Part shown: piece after piece, positions 25,847-35,095 of the stretch
Layout: each line of letters begins with the position of its first letter
Numbering within the stretch: the stretch's first letter is position 1
NCBI GenBank assembly: GCA_024640565.1
Contig: JAHEET010000006.1
Location: forward strand, 1-64,000
Direction of reading: 5' to 3'
Source: Flavobacteriaceae bacterium
GTDB lineage: Bacteria; Bacteroidota; Bacteroidia; Flavobacteriales; Flavobacteriaceae
Length of the DNA stretch: 64,000 nt
Program-made: the position numbers and the translations under genes
The notes under the pieces: model-generated
Told to the model about the DNA's origin: nothing
What the model saw: the letters and a program-made list of their open reading frames with translations, nothing else
Database searches by the model: none

Positions 25847-27615
25847 TGAACAAAGGAGGCATATTATTACTATTTTTCTTCTCTTTCCTGGGACTAAATG
25901 CACAAGAAAAGAAAAAAGAAACGGCAAAGGATACTGTAAAAACAGAAGTTGTAAATGTCATTACAACTTACAATCCAAAAATTGCAGATGCAAACAAAAT
26001 CCAAAGAACTCCACAAATTAAACTCGCAGAGAAAAGGAAAAAAAAGCAACTTAAATATAGTATTTTCTCCGTGCCAGTAGTTTCTACATTTGTGCCCAAA
26101 ACTGGGGTTGTAAAAGGAATCGATGTGGGGGTAAAGGAACGTATTTATAGAAATTATATTGCCGGTGGATTTGGAAATTACTCCACTCCTTTTGTAGAAA
26201 CAGATTTGCATTATGACACCCGTTTTGAGAACGAAATGGGCATCTATGCGAAGTATATTTCTTCGAATGAAAATATTGAAAACACTCCGCTAACGAGCAC
26301 ATTTTCTAATTTCAAAACGACCCTTTTTTACAAACAACAAGAGCGTTATTTTGACTGGAAAATATCCCTGAATTCTGCTCAAAACAAATACAATTGGTAT
26401 GGCATACCCGAAAATCTAAAAACAAGTACTGCAATTAAAACCATAAACAGCGAACAAGAAAACAATTACTTTCAATTGGTTGGAGCACTGGATTTTGAGA
26501 ATGCAATCCTAGAAAACATCAAGGTTCGTGTTTCTTCTTTTTCAGATGCCTATCAGAGTAACGAACTCCTTATGCACCTAGCGACCAACTTTAACTTCGC
26601 TTTGGATTTTATAAGTTATAACTTAAATGCCCTTTCCGTGGATACAAAAATTGAGGTATTAAAAGGCGCTTTCAAAAACAATTCTTCAGGCAATTCAGAA
26701 ATAGACTATTCAATAATTACAAGTAAAATTCACCCTACATACAATTTTACACTCTTTGACTTTTCAATCAAAACAGGAATTAAATTATTTGCATCGCTAG
26801 ACACCGAAAATACTGCTACAAACATCTTAGCTTACCCAGATGTGCAAATTTCAAAATCCATCAACAAGGATGCATTGATTCTTTACACTGGGGTATCGGG
26901 AGATTTAAAGACGAATACCTACAAAGAATTTACCGAAGAAAACCCGTATGTATCGCCTACACTTTTCATTACTCAAAGCAGCGAAAAAATGAACGTTTTT
27001 CTGGGAGCTAGTGGTACCCTCAACAAGGACTTTAGTTTTAATTTTAAAGCCAGTTATAAAGAAGAAGAAGACAAAGCTTTTTTTATCAGAAACAATTCAA
27101 AATCAAACGGAACAAACTTAATTGCAAATAATATTCCGTTGGAGAATTATGACTTTGGAAACTCATTTCGCGTTACTTATGATGATGTAACAACGCGCTC
27201 TTTTTTGGGTGAATTTGAATATGACTTCACCAATAAAATAGCCGCTGGGGGAAGCATACAATATGATGATTTCGAAGTTAAAAATTTAGCAGAAGCTTGG
27301 AATTTACCTGCTTTACAGTTTGCTGTATTCGCAAAATACAAGAGCGAAAAATGGTATGCAACCACAAATGTTTTCTATGTAGATGAACGTAAAATCGCAG
27401 TCTATAATGGACCATTCCCTTCAAATGAAGTTAGTACAGGTCGCTTGGATTCTTTTGTTGATTTTAATCTAAATGGGGGCTACCATATTCATGATACACT
27501 TTCTGTATTCTTAAAATTGAATAATGTTTTAAACACCAAGTACCAGCGATTTTCAAACTTCAATGTACAAGGCTTTCAGGTCTTGGGTGGCGTCACTTAT
27601 AAATTTGACTTTTAA
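25846..27615 (+). CDS. outer-membrane beta-barrel protein, TonB-dependent receptor-like, 589 aa
   Basis: Signal peptide MNKGGILLLFFFSFLGLNAQ. Residues 25-55 contain TEVVNVITTYNPKIADANKI, resembling a TonB-box or linker stretch, followed by a Lys-rich link. The remainder alternates short strands with aromatic girdles and ends in LGGVTYKFDF, a terminal strand ending in Phe that fits BAM-assembled barrels. NNVLNTKYQRFSNF near the end is the common last-strands motif of TonB-dependent receptors (LNNVFDKKY). The plug domain is missing or very short, so it may be a barrel partner of the TPR protein, not a classical transporter. Confidence 0.8.
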   Translation: MNKGGILLLFFFSFLGLNAQEKKKETAKDTVKTEVVNVITTYNPKIADANKIQRTPQIKLAEKRKKKQLKYSIFSVPVVSTFVPKTGVVKGIDVGVKERIYRNYIAGGFGNYSTPFVETDLHYDTRFENEMGIYAKYISSNENIENTPLTSTFSNFKTTLFYKQQERYFDWKISLNSAQNKYNWYGIPENLKTSTAIKTINSEQENNYFQLVGALDFENAILENIKVRVSSFSDAYQSNELLMHLATNFNFALDFISYNLNALSVDTKIEVLKGAFKNNSSGNSEIDYSIITSKIHPTYNFTLFDFSIKTGIKLFASLDTENTATNILAYPDVQISKSINKDALILYTGVSGDLKTNTYKEFTEENPYVSPTLFITQSSEKMNVFLGASGTLNKDFSFNFKASYKEEEDKAFFIRNNSKSNGTNLIANNIPLENYDFGNSFRVTYDDVTTRSFLGEFEYDFTNKIAAGGSIQYDDFEVKNLAEAWNLPALQFAVFAKYKSEKWYATTNVFYVDERKIAVYNGPFPSNEVSTGRLDSFVDFNLNGGYHIHDTLSVFLKLNNVLNTKYQRFSNFNVQGFQVLGGVTYKFDF

Positions 27616-27683
27616 TAAACGAAATGTGACCTAATTTATCAATTTGATTTTTGTAATTTTATGCTTCCATCAAATCTCTGAAA

Positions 27684-29117
27684 ATGAAAAAACAACTTTT
27701 TTTTGTATCTGCTATTTTATTGCTTTTTTCCTGTCTTGAAAAAGAAGAAAAAATAAGGGTTTCCAAAGCATTAACCAAAGAGGAAATACGAGATTCTACA
27801 AAAATAAAAAGCCTTTTTAATACGGCATTAACACAGGGCGAATCTTATGAGTGGTTGCGCGATTTGACACAAAATATTGGTGGTCGTTTGTCTGGGTCTC
27901 CAGAAGCAGCAAAAGCAGTCATTTGGGGCGAAAAATTAATGAACCGTGTTGGTTTAGATTCCGTTTGGTTACAGCCTGTAATGGTGCCTCATTGGGTTCG
28001 AGGTGAAAAGGAAACGGCAAATTACTTGATAGATGGCGAAAAAAAGAAAGTGCCAATTTGCGCGCTCGGATTTTCAGTTGCTACGCCCGAAGAAGGGGTT
28101 TCTGCAGCAGTATTGGAAGTAAAAAGTTTAGAGGAGGCTAGATCTTTGGGCGAAAAAATGCGCGGTAAAATTATCTTTTTCAACCGTCCTTTCGACAATA
28201 CCCTTATCAATACATTTGCTGCTTACGGGGGCTGTGTAGATCAACGAGTACAGGGTGCTGCCGTATGTGGACGCTATGGTGCAAAGGGAGTGATTGTGCG
28301 TTCTATGACCAATGGTATTGACGATTACCCACACACAGGAACCATGAGTTATGGCGACTTACCGAAAGAAATGCACATACCAACTGCTGCTATTAGTTCT
28401 AGAGCTGCTACTATTTTAAGTGCCGATTTAAAGAAAAACCCAACCTTACAATTTTACTTTAAACAAAGTTGTGAAACCCTTCCAGATGCACCCTCATTCA
28501 ATGTTGTTGGGCAGATTACGGGAAGTGAAACTCCAGAAAATATTATGGTCGTTGGAGGGCATTTAGATTCCTGGGACTTGGCAGATGGTGCCCATGACGA
28601 TGGTACTGGAATTGTACAATCACTGGAAGTTGCTGCCTTGTTTAAAAAGAACAAAATCAGACCAAAAAACACCCTAAGAGTCGTCTTTTTTATGAATGAA
28701 GAAAATGGAACCCGGGGTGCAAAAAAATATGCAGAATTGGCAATTCTAAACAAAGAAAATCATATTGGAGGCCTGGAATCTGATGCGGGCGGACATACAC
28801 CTAGAGGTTTTTCTATTGATGCAAACCAGGCCAATACAGCACTTTTACAAAGCTGGAAAAAATTACTAGCTCCCTACGGATTACACGATATTGAAAAAGG
28901 AGGGAGTGGTGCCGATATTTCACCTCTAAAGGGAGATGCTGTTACCTTAGTTGGTTACAGACCGGACAGTCAGCGATACTTTGACTACCATCATACCAGC
29001 ATCGACACCTTTGATAAGGTGAATAAAAGAGAACTCACACTGGGTAGTGCTTCTATGGCAAGTATTCTTTATTTAATGGACAAATACCTTTACAACAATA
29101 CCCCTGTAAAACCATAA
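27684..29117 (+). CDS. M28 family zinc aminopeptidase/carboxypeptidase Q-like lipoprotein, 477 aa
   Basis: Lipoprotein signal MKKQLFFVSAILLLFSC. An N-terminal PA-like insert includes AAVCGRYGAKGVIVRSM. The catalytic domain has the M28 metal ligands in order: His and Asp of GGHLDSWDLADGAHDDGTG, the Glu pair of MNEENGTRGA, the Asp of ESDAGGH, and the late His of YHHTSIDTFDK. It probably removes residues from peptides in the periplasm. It heads an operon with the DoxX-like gene (3-base gap) and the amidohydrolase. Confidence 0.9.
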   Translation: MKKQLFFVSAILLLFSCLEKEEKIRVSKALTKEEIRDSTKIKSLFNTALTQGESYEWLRDLTQNIGGRLSGSPEAAKAVIWGEKLMNRVGLDSVWLQPVMVPHWVRGEKETANYLIDGEKKKVPICALGFSVATPEEGVSAAVLEVKSLEEARSLGEKMRGKIIFFNRPFDNTLINTFAAYGGCVDQRVQGAAVCGRYGAKGVIVRSMTNGIDDYPHTGTMSYGDLPKEMHIPTAAISSRAATILSADLKKNPTLQFYFKQSCETLPDAPSFNVVGQITGSETPENIMVVGGHLDSWDLADGAHDDGTGIVQSLEVAALFKKNKIRPKNTLRVVFFMNEENGTRGAKKYAELAILNKENHIGGLESDAGGHTPRGFSIDANQANTALLQSWKKLLAPYGLHDIEKGGSGADISPLKGDAVTLVGYRPDSQRYFDYHHTSIDTFDKVNKRELTLGSASMASILYLMDKYLYNNTPVKP

Positions 29118-29120
29118 ATA

Positions 29121-29483
29121 ATGAATACATTTCTATTCGTTTTAAAAATTGTGTTTGGAATATTTTTCTCCTATGCAGGCATCATGCATTTTGTAAAGCC
29201 ACAATTCTTTAAGCATTTTATCCCTGATTTTTTGCCAAAATTAGCGGTAAATTACGTCTTCGGAAGTATTGAATTGATCTTAGGAGTTGCTTTGTTTTTT
29301 CCGCAAACAGTGAATAAGGCTGCTGCAGGTATTTTTATTTTAATGCTCTTTTTTTTACCAATTCATATTTGGGATTTGACTAAAGAGAGGCCTGCGATAG
29401 GCTCAAAAAAACTGGCGATAATTCGAATTCCACTACAATTTTTACTACTATATCTTTCTTATTTAATCTATACACACTCATGA
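29121..29483 (+). CDS. DoxX-like integral membrane protein, 120 aa
   Basis: Four predicted membrane helices; the first carries FSYAGIMHFVKPQFF and the second LAVNYVFGSIELILGVALFF, both characteristic of the DoxX/MauE-like family (SGxxHFxxP and the G-x-x-E-x-x-x-G pattern). The role of the family is poorly defined; members have been linked to quinone and thiol redox reactions. It sits between the peptidase and amidohydrolase genes and overlaps the latter by ATGA. Confidence 0.8.
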   Translation: MNTFLFVLKIVFGIFFSYAGIMHFVKPQFFKHFIPDFLPKLAVNYVFGSIELILGVALFFPQTVNKAAAGIFILMLFFLPIHIWDLTKERPAIGSKKLAIIRIPLQFLLLYLSYLIYTHS

Positions 29484-31093
29484 AAAAAATAGGCTTCTTT
29501 TTGTGCTTCTTATCTGTTTTTACTTCTTGCAAACAAGAACCTGCAGATTTAGTGATCTTCAATTCAAACACTTACACAGTCAATAGCACTTTTGAAAAAG
29601 CAACTGCATTTGCCATAAAAGATGGAAAATTTATTGGGGTAGGAACCAACCAAGAAATGCTTAAAAAATACAAAGCATTAAAAACTATTGATGCTAAAAA
29701 TAAAACGATACTCCCGGGGCTAATTGATGCGCATTGTCACTTTTACAGAATGGGATTACAGCAACAAAAAGTAAGTTTGGAGGGGACCAAAAGTTATGAT
29801 GAAGTTTTAGAGAGAATTGTTGCCTTTCAAAAAGAAAAAAAAGTTGCTTTTATTACGGGCCGAGGTTGGGACCAAAACGACTGGGAAGAGAAAAAATTTC
29901 CTACAAAAGAGAAATTGGATGCTTTGTTTCCAAATACTCCTGTTGCTGTTGGAAGAGTTGACGGGCATGCTTTATTGGTAAATCAAGCTACGATAGCACT
30001 TTCTGGTATTACCAAAGACACAAAAGTTACCGGTGGTGAAATCATTCTTGAAAACGGGCAAATGACTGGGGTTTTAATTGACGCTGCCATGGATTTTGTT
30101 AAATTTCCATCCACCACAAAACAAGAAGCAATTCAAGGTTTATTGGATGCTCAAAAAATTTCTTTTTCTTATGGATTAACAACCGTAGATGACGCTGGAC
30201 TTGGGAGACAAACCATCGAATTGATTGACAGCCTTCAGAAAACAAATGCATTGAAAATGAGAGTCTACGCTATGGTTTCTGGAGATACTCAAGAAAACTT
30301 AGATTATTATATTCAAAAAGGAATCGTGAAGACAGATCGTTTGCATGTTCGTTCCTTTAAAATTTACGGCGATGGTGCTTTAGGCTCAAGAGGTGCAGCA
30401 ATGCGAACCCCCTATGCAGATCGAGAAAATCATTTTGGTGCACTGATCTATCCTGCGAAAAGATATCAAGAAATTGCAAAACAAATTGCAGCATCCGACT
30501 ATCAAATGAACACACACGCCATTGGTGATTCTGCAAACACCTGGATGCTTTCTACCTATAAAGAAGTTTTAGCCAACAATAAAAACAGAAGATGGCGGAT
30601 TGAACATGCCCAAATAGTAGCTCCAGAAGATTTCAAAAACTTTGATAATATCTTACCTTCTATACAACCAACACACGCAACCTCAGACATGTACTGGGCA
30701 GAGGATCGAATTGGTGAAGAACGGATGAAAGGCGCCTATGCTTTTAAAGAACTTCTCAATCAGTATGGGAAAATTGCGCTAGGAACAGATTTCCCTGTAG
30801 AACAAGTAAATCCTTTTTTAACTTTTTATGCAGCAACCATTCGAAAGGACATTCATAATTATCCTAAAGATGGGTTTCAAATGGAAAATGTATTATCACG
30901 TGAAGAAACTCTGAAAGGCATGACCATTTGGGCTGCATACGCAAATTTCGAAGAAAATGAAAAAGGAAGTATCGAAGTGGGAAAACTTGCAGACTTTGTC
31001 ATTCTAGATCAAAATATCATGGAAATTGATGGGAGTAAAATTCCAGCCACAAAAGTAATTAGCACTTTTCTAAATGGGGAAAGAGTTTATTAA
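29480..31093 (+). CDS. YtcJ-like metal-dependent amidohydrolase, lipoprotein, 537 aa
   Basis: Lipoprotein signal MKKIGFFLCFLSVFTSC. Amidohydrolase TIM barrel with the first metal site DAHCHFYRMG (about 82-91), the carboxylated-Lys region around KIYGDGALGSRGA (about 293), NTHAIGD (about 343), IEHAQIV (about 373) and the late Asp in LGTDFPVE (about 434). The C-terminal GSIEVGKLADFVILD rebuilds the small beta domain. Related to the YtcJ/AepA group, whose substrates are mostly unknown. Its ATG overlaps the TGA of the DoxX-like gene. Confidence 0.9.
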   Translation: MKKIGFFLCFLSVFTSCKQEPADLVIFNSNTYTVNSTFEKATAFAIKDGKFIGVGTNQEMLKKYKALKTIDAKNKTILPGLIDAHCHFYRMGLQQQKVSLEGTKSYDEVLERIVAFQKEKKVAFITGRGWDQNDWEEKKFPTKEKLDALFPNTPVAVGRVDGHALLVNQATIALSGITKDTKVTGGEIILENGQMTGVLIDAAMDFVKFPSTTKQEAIQGLLDAQKISFSYGLTTVDDAGLGRQTIELIDSLQKTNALKMRVYAMVSGDTQENLDYYIQKGIVKTDRLHVRSFKIYGDGALGSRGAAMRTPYADRENHFGALIYPAKRYQEIAKQIAASDYQMNTHAIGDSANTWMLSTYKEVLANNKNRRWRIEHAQIVAPEDFKNFDNILPSIQPTHATSDMYWAEDRIGEERMKGAYAFKELLNQYGKIALGTDFPVEQVNPFLTFYAATIRKDIHNYPKDGFQMENVLSREETLKGMTIWAAYANFEENEKGSIEVGKLADFVILDQNIMEIDGSKIPATKVISTFLNGERVY

Positions 31094-31140
31094 GTTTTTT
31101 CAAATTATATTTACACATCATTAAAAAACAACCCCTAAAT

Positions 31141-31587
31141 ATGAAACTTTATTTACCATTATTTTGTTTGGCATTTCTTTTATTTTCTTGTGCAGGAAGC
31201 GATTCAAATTTTGAACCACAAACAGAAGCAGATATCATTGAATATATAGAAGCCAATAATTTGGACGCCCAGAGAAGCAGTACGGGACTCTATTATGTAA
31301 TTAACGATCTAGGAACAGGAGTTCGTCCAACGAGCAATTCCAATGTAACAGTAGCCTATCGAGGCACTTTATTGGACGGTACGGTTTTTGACCAGAGTAC
31401 AAATGGAATTTCATTTGGTTTGAACCAAGTAATTTTAGGATGGAGAGAAGGAATTACCTATTTTAAAGAAGGCGGAGAGGGTATTTTGTTAATCCCTTCC
31501 AATTTAGGGTATGGAAATAGTGGAAGTGGATCGATTCCTGGAGGTGCTGTCTTGGTGTTCGATATCAATTTAATAAGTGTAAACTAG
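31141..31587 (+). CDS. FKBP-type peptidyl-prolyl isomerase lipoprotein, 148 aa
   Basis: Lipoprotein signal ending LLFSC (Cys 17). One FKBP domain: VTVAYRGTLLDGTVFDQS, ILGWREGITYFKEGGEGILL and IPSNLGYGNSGSGSIPGGAV are in the usual order, followed by the last strand LVFDINLISV. It should assist folding of exported proteins at proline bonds. It stands alone, 47 bases after the amidohydrolase; a TonB-plug gene follows after 53 bases. Confidence 0.93.
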   Translation: MKLYLPLFCLAFLLFSCAGSDSNFEPQTEADIIEYIEANNLDAQRSSTGLYYVINDLGTGVRPTSNSNVTVAYRGTLLDGTVFDQSTNGISFGLNQVILGWREGITYFKEGGEGILLIPSNLGYGNSGSGSIPGGAVLVFDINLISVN

Positions 31588-31640
31588 TAACTCTTAATTG
31601 TTAGCATCAAAAAGAAAAAGCCTACCTTTAAAAGAAAAAT

Positions 31641-32270
31641 ATGAAACAACATACAGTATTTAAAGGAATTGTAATCTTATTCCTACTCGCATTTACGGTT
31701 CCGACTGTTGCACAAGAAAGCAAGAAAGCTTCAAAATTGACGCTTGTTGTAACAGATGCAAACAACCAACCCATTCCAGGTGCTTCTGTGCTATTTGATA
31801 ATAAAAAGTATCCAAGAACTACTAATAGCAATGGGATCTTTAAAATAAAATTGAGAGCGTTCCCCAAAGAAATTTCCATATTTTCTGCGCTTCATGGAAT
31901 CAAAAAAGTTAAGTATGAAGGTCAAAAAAAAATACGCATCAAAATAACTCCCAATAAGGTAGGAGCAGATATTGTTGCTAGTAACCAAAGAGAATTTACT
32001 GCGGGGGCAATACAATATCGAAATATCTATGATTATTTAAGAGGAAAAGTATCGGGACTTCGAATTACAACCGACAACGTAATCTCTATTCGAGGAGATC
32101 AAAATAGAGAACCCTTGTTTATCTTAAATGGATCTCCGGTTGGGAAAACCAGTTTTGGAGCTATTGTACCAAGCACCATTAAAACCATTACTGTTCTTAA
32201 AGGGCCAGAAGCTTCAATTTACGGAATACGAGGTATGAATGGGGTGATTATGGTTCGAACCATGTTATAA
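31641..32270 (+). CDS. TonB-dependent receptor plug-only protein with carboxypeptidase-like domain, 209 aa
   Basis: Signal peptide ending TVPTVAQE. Residues about 30-95 form a carboxypeptidase-regulatory-like beta domain (LTLVVTDANNQPIPGASVLF, then TNSNGIFKIKL). Residues about 115-209 form a plug domain (YDYLRGKVSGLRI, ISIRGDQNREPLFILNG, TVLKGPEASIYGIRGMNGVI, close to the GPxAaxYGsrgaNGvI signature of SusC-type receptors). There is no barrel: the protein ends right after the plug. Plug-only proteins of this length recur in Flavobacteriia. Role unknown. Confidence 0.88.
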   Translation: MKQHTVFKGIVILFLLAFTVPTVAQESKKASKLTLVVTDANNQPIPGASVLFDNKKYPRTTNSNGIFKIKLRAFPKEISIFSALHGIKKVKYEGQKKIRIKITPNKVGADIVASNQREFTAGAIQYRNIYDYLRGKVSGLRITTDNVISIRGDQNREPLFILNGSPVGKTSFGAIVPSTIKTITVLKGPEASIYGIRGMNGVIMVRTML

Positions 32271-32304
32271 AAAAAAAGCGAAACACATAAGTTTCGCTTT
32301 TTTT
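32269..32304. terminator. bidirectional intrinsic terminator between the plug protein and trpA
   Basis: GCGAAAC (32278-32284) pairs with GTTTCGC (32291-32297) around a 6-base loop. It has T runs on the + strand side and A runs on the other, so it can end both the + strand gene and the converging trp operon. Confidence 0.85.
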
Positions 32305-33067
32305 ATGCTTTAATAGGTGCTATAAAAGCTGCTATATTTTCAACGCCATGACTTCCCAAATGTTTGATAAAAGCAGATCCAATAATGGCACCATGCGCAT
32401 GTGCACAAGCAGTTGTAAAGGTTGGTTTGTCTGAAATGCCGAAACCAATGATACACTTACTTTTTAATTGCATTGCTTTGATCCTTATAAAATAATCTAT
32501 TTGTTCCTTTGAAATCTCCCCTTTTGCGCCTGTAATTGAAGAAGAAGCCACTACATAAATAAATGCTTTTGTGTAGCTATCAATTTTACGAATTCTTTCT
32601 TCGGAAGTATTTGGGGTAATTAAAAACACATTGGTTAATCCGTATTTATCAAACAATGCTTGATAATGATTTTCAAATTCTACCATGGGTAAATCTGGAA
32701 TTATCAGCGTTTCTATACCACAATCTACTACTTGTTGACAGAACTTCTCTTCGCCATATTTAAGCATTTGATTGAGGTATCCCATTAAAACTAACGGGGT
32801 TTGGTTGGATTGCTTAATGCTCATTAATTGCGAAAAGACAATGTCTAGATTGATTCCGTTTTCCAATGCTTTTTGACTTGAATCCTGAATGGTTGGTCCA
32901 TCTGCTAAAGGATCTGAGTACGGCAATCCCACTTCAATAAAATCGACACCATTTTTTTCTAATGCTGAAATTACAGCGGTTGTATCCGCTAATTCTGGGT
33001 ATCCACAGGTAAAATAAATCGAAAGTAAATTCTCTTTCTGGGCCAATAACGTATTTAATTTTTTCAT
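32303..33067 (-). CDS. trpA: tryptophan synthase alpha subunit
   Basis: Cleaves indole-3-glycerol phosphate to indole and glyceraldehyde 3-phosphate, passing indole to TrpB. The signature GVDFIEVGLPYSDPLADGPT (about 40-58) holds the catalytic Glu and Asp. LIIPDLPMVE and the phosphate-binding IGFGISDKPT follow as usual. Length 254 is normal. It is the last gene of the operon and begins 1 base after the DUF3050 gene, not directly after trpB as in most bacteria. Confidence 0.96.
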   Translation of the reverse strand: MKKLNTLLAQKENLLSIYFTCGYPELADTTAVISALEKNGVDFIEVGLPYSDPLADGPTIQDSSQKALENGINLDIVFSQLMSIKQSNQTPLVLMGYLNQMLKYGEEKFCQQVVDCGIETLIIPDLPMVEFENHYQALFDKYGLTNVFLITPNTSEERIRKIDSYTKAFIYVVASSSITGAKGEISKEQIDYFIRIKAMQLKSKCIIGFGISDKPTFTTACAHAHGAIIGSAFIKHLGSHGVENIAAFIAPIKA

Positions 33068-33068
33068 C

Positions 33069-33857
33069 TTAAACGAGTGCTTGTTTATGTCTTTTTAATT
33101 CTTCTTCAATACCACTCCACAAGGCAATACGAACCAATAAAGATGCTTTAGCAACCGCCAAAACTTCATCCCATTTCTGGGCATCATCTCCGCATAATTC
33201 TGTGATCATTTGTAGCGACAAAGGCCCATGTTCATCTCCATCTAAATCTATGTGACGCTTCAAGTAGTAGGTAAAACTATCATACTTTTTATCCTGTTTG
33301 GTTGCTGCTTCGTCAATAATTTTGATGAACATATCTGGAATAACGTCTTCCCTCCCAAATGTAAATGCTGCTGCAATTTTGTGCGTTTCATTGGTGTTGA
33401 TTGTTTTAAATGTAAAAGAAACAAAATCTTTTACCGCGGCAATGATGGTGGTATTTTCTATAGATGCTTCAACAGCATTTGAAACAGCGAGTTGATTTAA
33501 AAAGTGCGTGATTTTTGAAGTATCTGCCCCAACCTCTTCCATGGCATCAAGATACATTTCAAAATGACTTTTAACAACTCCATCTTTATCAAAATCGCTT
33601 TCTTCTGCTACAGTAATTTCGTTAATAAACCGCGCCAATTTTGAATTCGCTCGGGGAATCCAAGGAGTAGATACCGTAGTTAAATCTCTCTGTAAAGCTT
33701 TTAGTAGAGACATAAAGTCCCAAACGGCAAAGACATGATTTTCCATAAAAACCCGAATATCTTCCATGGACTGAAGATTTTTATACAGGGAATGGGTTTT
33801 TAAGCTGTCTCTTAAATTTTGTAATTCGGATTCAATAAAATCAATTTTCGGATTCAT
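33069..33857 (-). CDS. DUF3050 heme-oxygenase-like protein inside the trp operon, 262 aa
   Basis: Helical protein of the DUF3050 family, placed in the heme-oxygenase-like clan that includes diiron oxidases. Possible metal ligands by position are H41 (ENHVFAVWDFM), E85/E86, H98 and E100, E170 (FGRED), H202, D206 and H210 (RHIDLDGDEHGPLS). This pattern of acids and histidines late in the chain recalls that clan; the exact ligands are my inference. Its ATG overlaps the trpB stop (TAATG) and trpA follows after one base, so it is tightly coupled to tryptophan synthase. A reaction on tryptophan, indole or a derivative is worth considering. Confidence 0.8.
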   Translation of the reverse strand: MNPKIDFIESELQNLRDSLKTHSLYKNLQSMEDIRVFMENHVFAVWDFMSLLKALQRDLTTVSTPWIPRANSKLARFINEITVAEESDFDKDGVVKSHFEMYLDAMEEVGADTSKITHFLNQLAVSNAVEASIENTTIIAAVKDFVSFTFKTINTNETHKIAAAFTFGREDVIPDMFIKIIDEAATKQDKKYDSFTYYLKRHIDLDGDEHGPLSLQMITELCGDDAQKWDEVLAVAKASLLVRIALWSGIEEELKRHKQALV

Positions 33858-35041
33858 TATGCTTCTAAATTTTTAATAAATATTTCTAAATCTTTGTCCC
33901 CTCTACCTGATAGGTTAATGACGACTACCTGGTCTTTCTTAAATTTTATTTTTGGTAAAACAGCCAATGCATGTGCCGTTTCTAAGGCTGGAATAATTCC
34001 TTCAATTTTTGTCAATTCATAGGCAGCTGCTAACGCTTCATTGTCGGTTGCACTCATGAATTTTGCTCTTTTAGTTTCAAACAGGTGTGCATGCAAAGGG
34101 CCAACTCCTGGATAATCCAATCCTGCAGAAATTGAATACGGCTCTTGAATTTGTCCGTATGCATCTTGCATTAGAATTGTTTTACTTCCGTGTATAATTC
34201 CAACCTCACCCAATTGAGATGTTGCTGCACTTTCTCCAGAATACACGCCCAAACCTGCAGCCTCTACTGCAATTAACTCTACGGTTTGGTCCTCCATATA
34301 ATGATAAAACGCACCGGCGGCATTGCTTCCTCCTCCCACACATGCAATAATAGTATCTGGGTTTTCCTTGCCTGTTTTTTCTTTTAGTTGCCATTTCATT
34401 TCTTCAGAAATCACCGCTTGTAAACGGGCTACCATGTCTGGATGCGGGTGTGGCCCTACTACAGAACCAATCAAATAAAATGTTGCTGGGTTTTGAATCC
34501 AATACCGAATGGCTTCGTTGGTGGCATCTTTTAATGTTTTACTTCCACTGGTTGCAGGAACCACTTTGGCGCCTAACATTTTCATGCGAGCAACATTGGG
34601 TGCTTGACGAACAATGTCTTTCTCTCCCATAAACACAGTACACTCCAGGCCCATTAATGCACATACTGTTGCCGTAGCAACTCCGTGCTGCCCCGCACCA
34701 GTTTCTGCAATAATCTTGGTTTTTCCTAATTTTTTAGCAATGAGGATTTGACCAATGGTATTGTTAACTTTGTGCGCACCTGTATGATTTAAATCTTCTC
34801 GTTTCAAATAAATATGAGCACCGTATTTTTGGGACAATCGTTTCGCTAAATAAAGCGGAGTCGGACGTCCAACGTAGTCTTTTAACAATGCTTTGTACTC
34901 TGTTTGAAACGCTTCAGATTCGATAATTTGAATATAATTATCTGCGAGTTCTTTTACATTTGGATGTAATAATTCGGGAATAAATGCCCCACCATATTGT
35001 CCAAAATAGCCGTTTTCATCGGGTTGAAATTTTGATTTCAT
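33857..35041 (-). CDS. trpB: tryptophan synthase beta subunit
   Basis: PLP enzyme joining indole and serine. The Schiff-base Lys is K91 in HTGAHKVNN; the phosphate-binding loop [16 protein letters not shown] (about 231-246) and the [15 protein letters not shown] region are intact. 394 residues is the standard length of the TrpB1 type. The stop overlaps the DUF3050 gene start; trpF lies 54 bases upstream. Confidence 0.97.
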   Translation of the reverse strand: MKSKFQPDENGYFGQYGGAFIPELLHPNVKELADNYIQIIESEAFQTEYKALLKDYVGRPTPLYLAKRLSQKYGAHIYLKREDLNHTGAHKVNNTIGQILIAKKLGKTKIIAETGAGQHGVATATVCALMGLECTVFMGEKDIVRQAPNVARMKMLGAKVVPATSGSKTLKDATNEAIRYWIQNPATFYLIGSVVGPHPHPDMVARLQAVISEEMKWQLKEKTGKENPDTIIACVGGGSNAAGAFYHYMEDQTVELIAVEAAGLGVYSGESAATSQLGEVGIIHGSKTILMQDAYGQIQEPYSISAGLDYPGVGPLHAHLFETKRAKFMSATDNEALAAAYELTKIEGIIPALETAHALAVLPKIKFKKDQVVVINLSGRGDKDLEIFIKNLEA

Positions 35042-35095
35042 ATCTTATCGTATTCTGTCATTTTATGTACTAAAGGAATCTCTAAACACTAAAGA

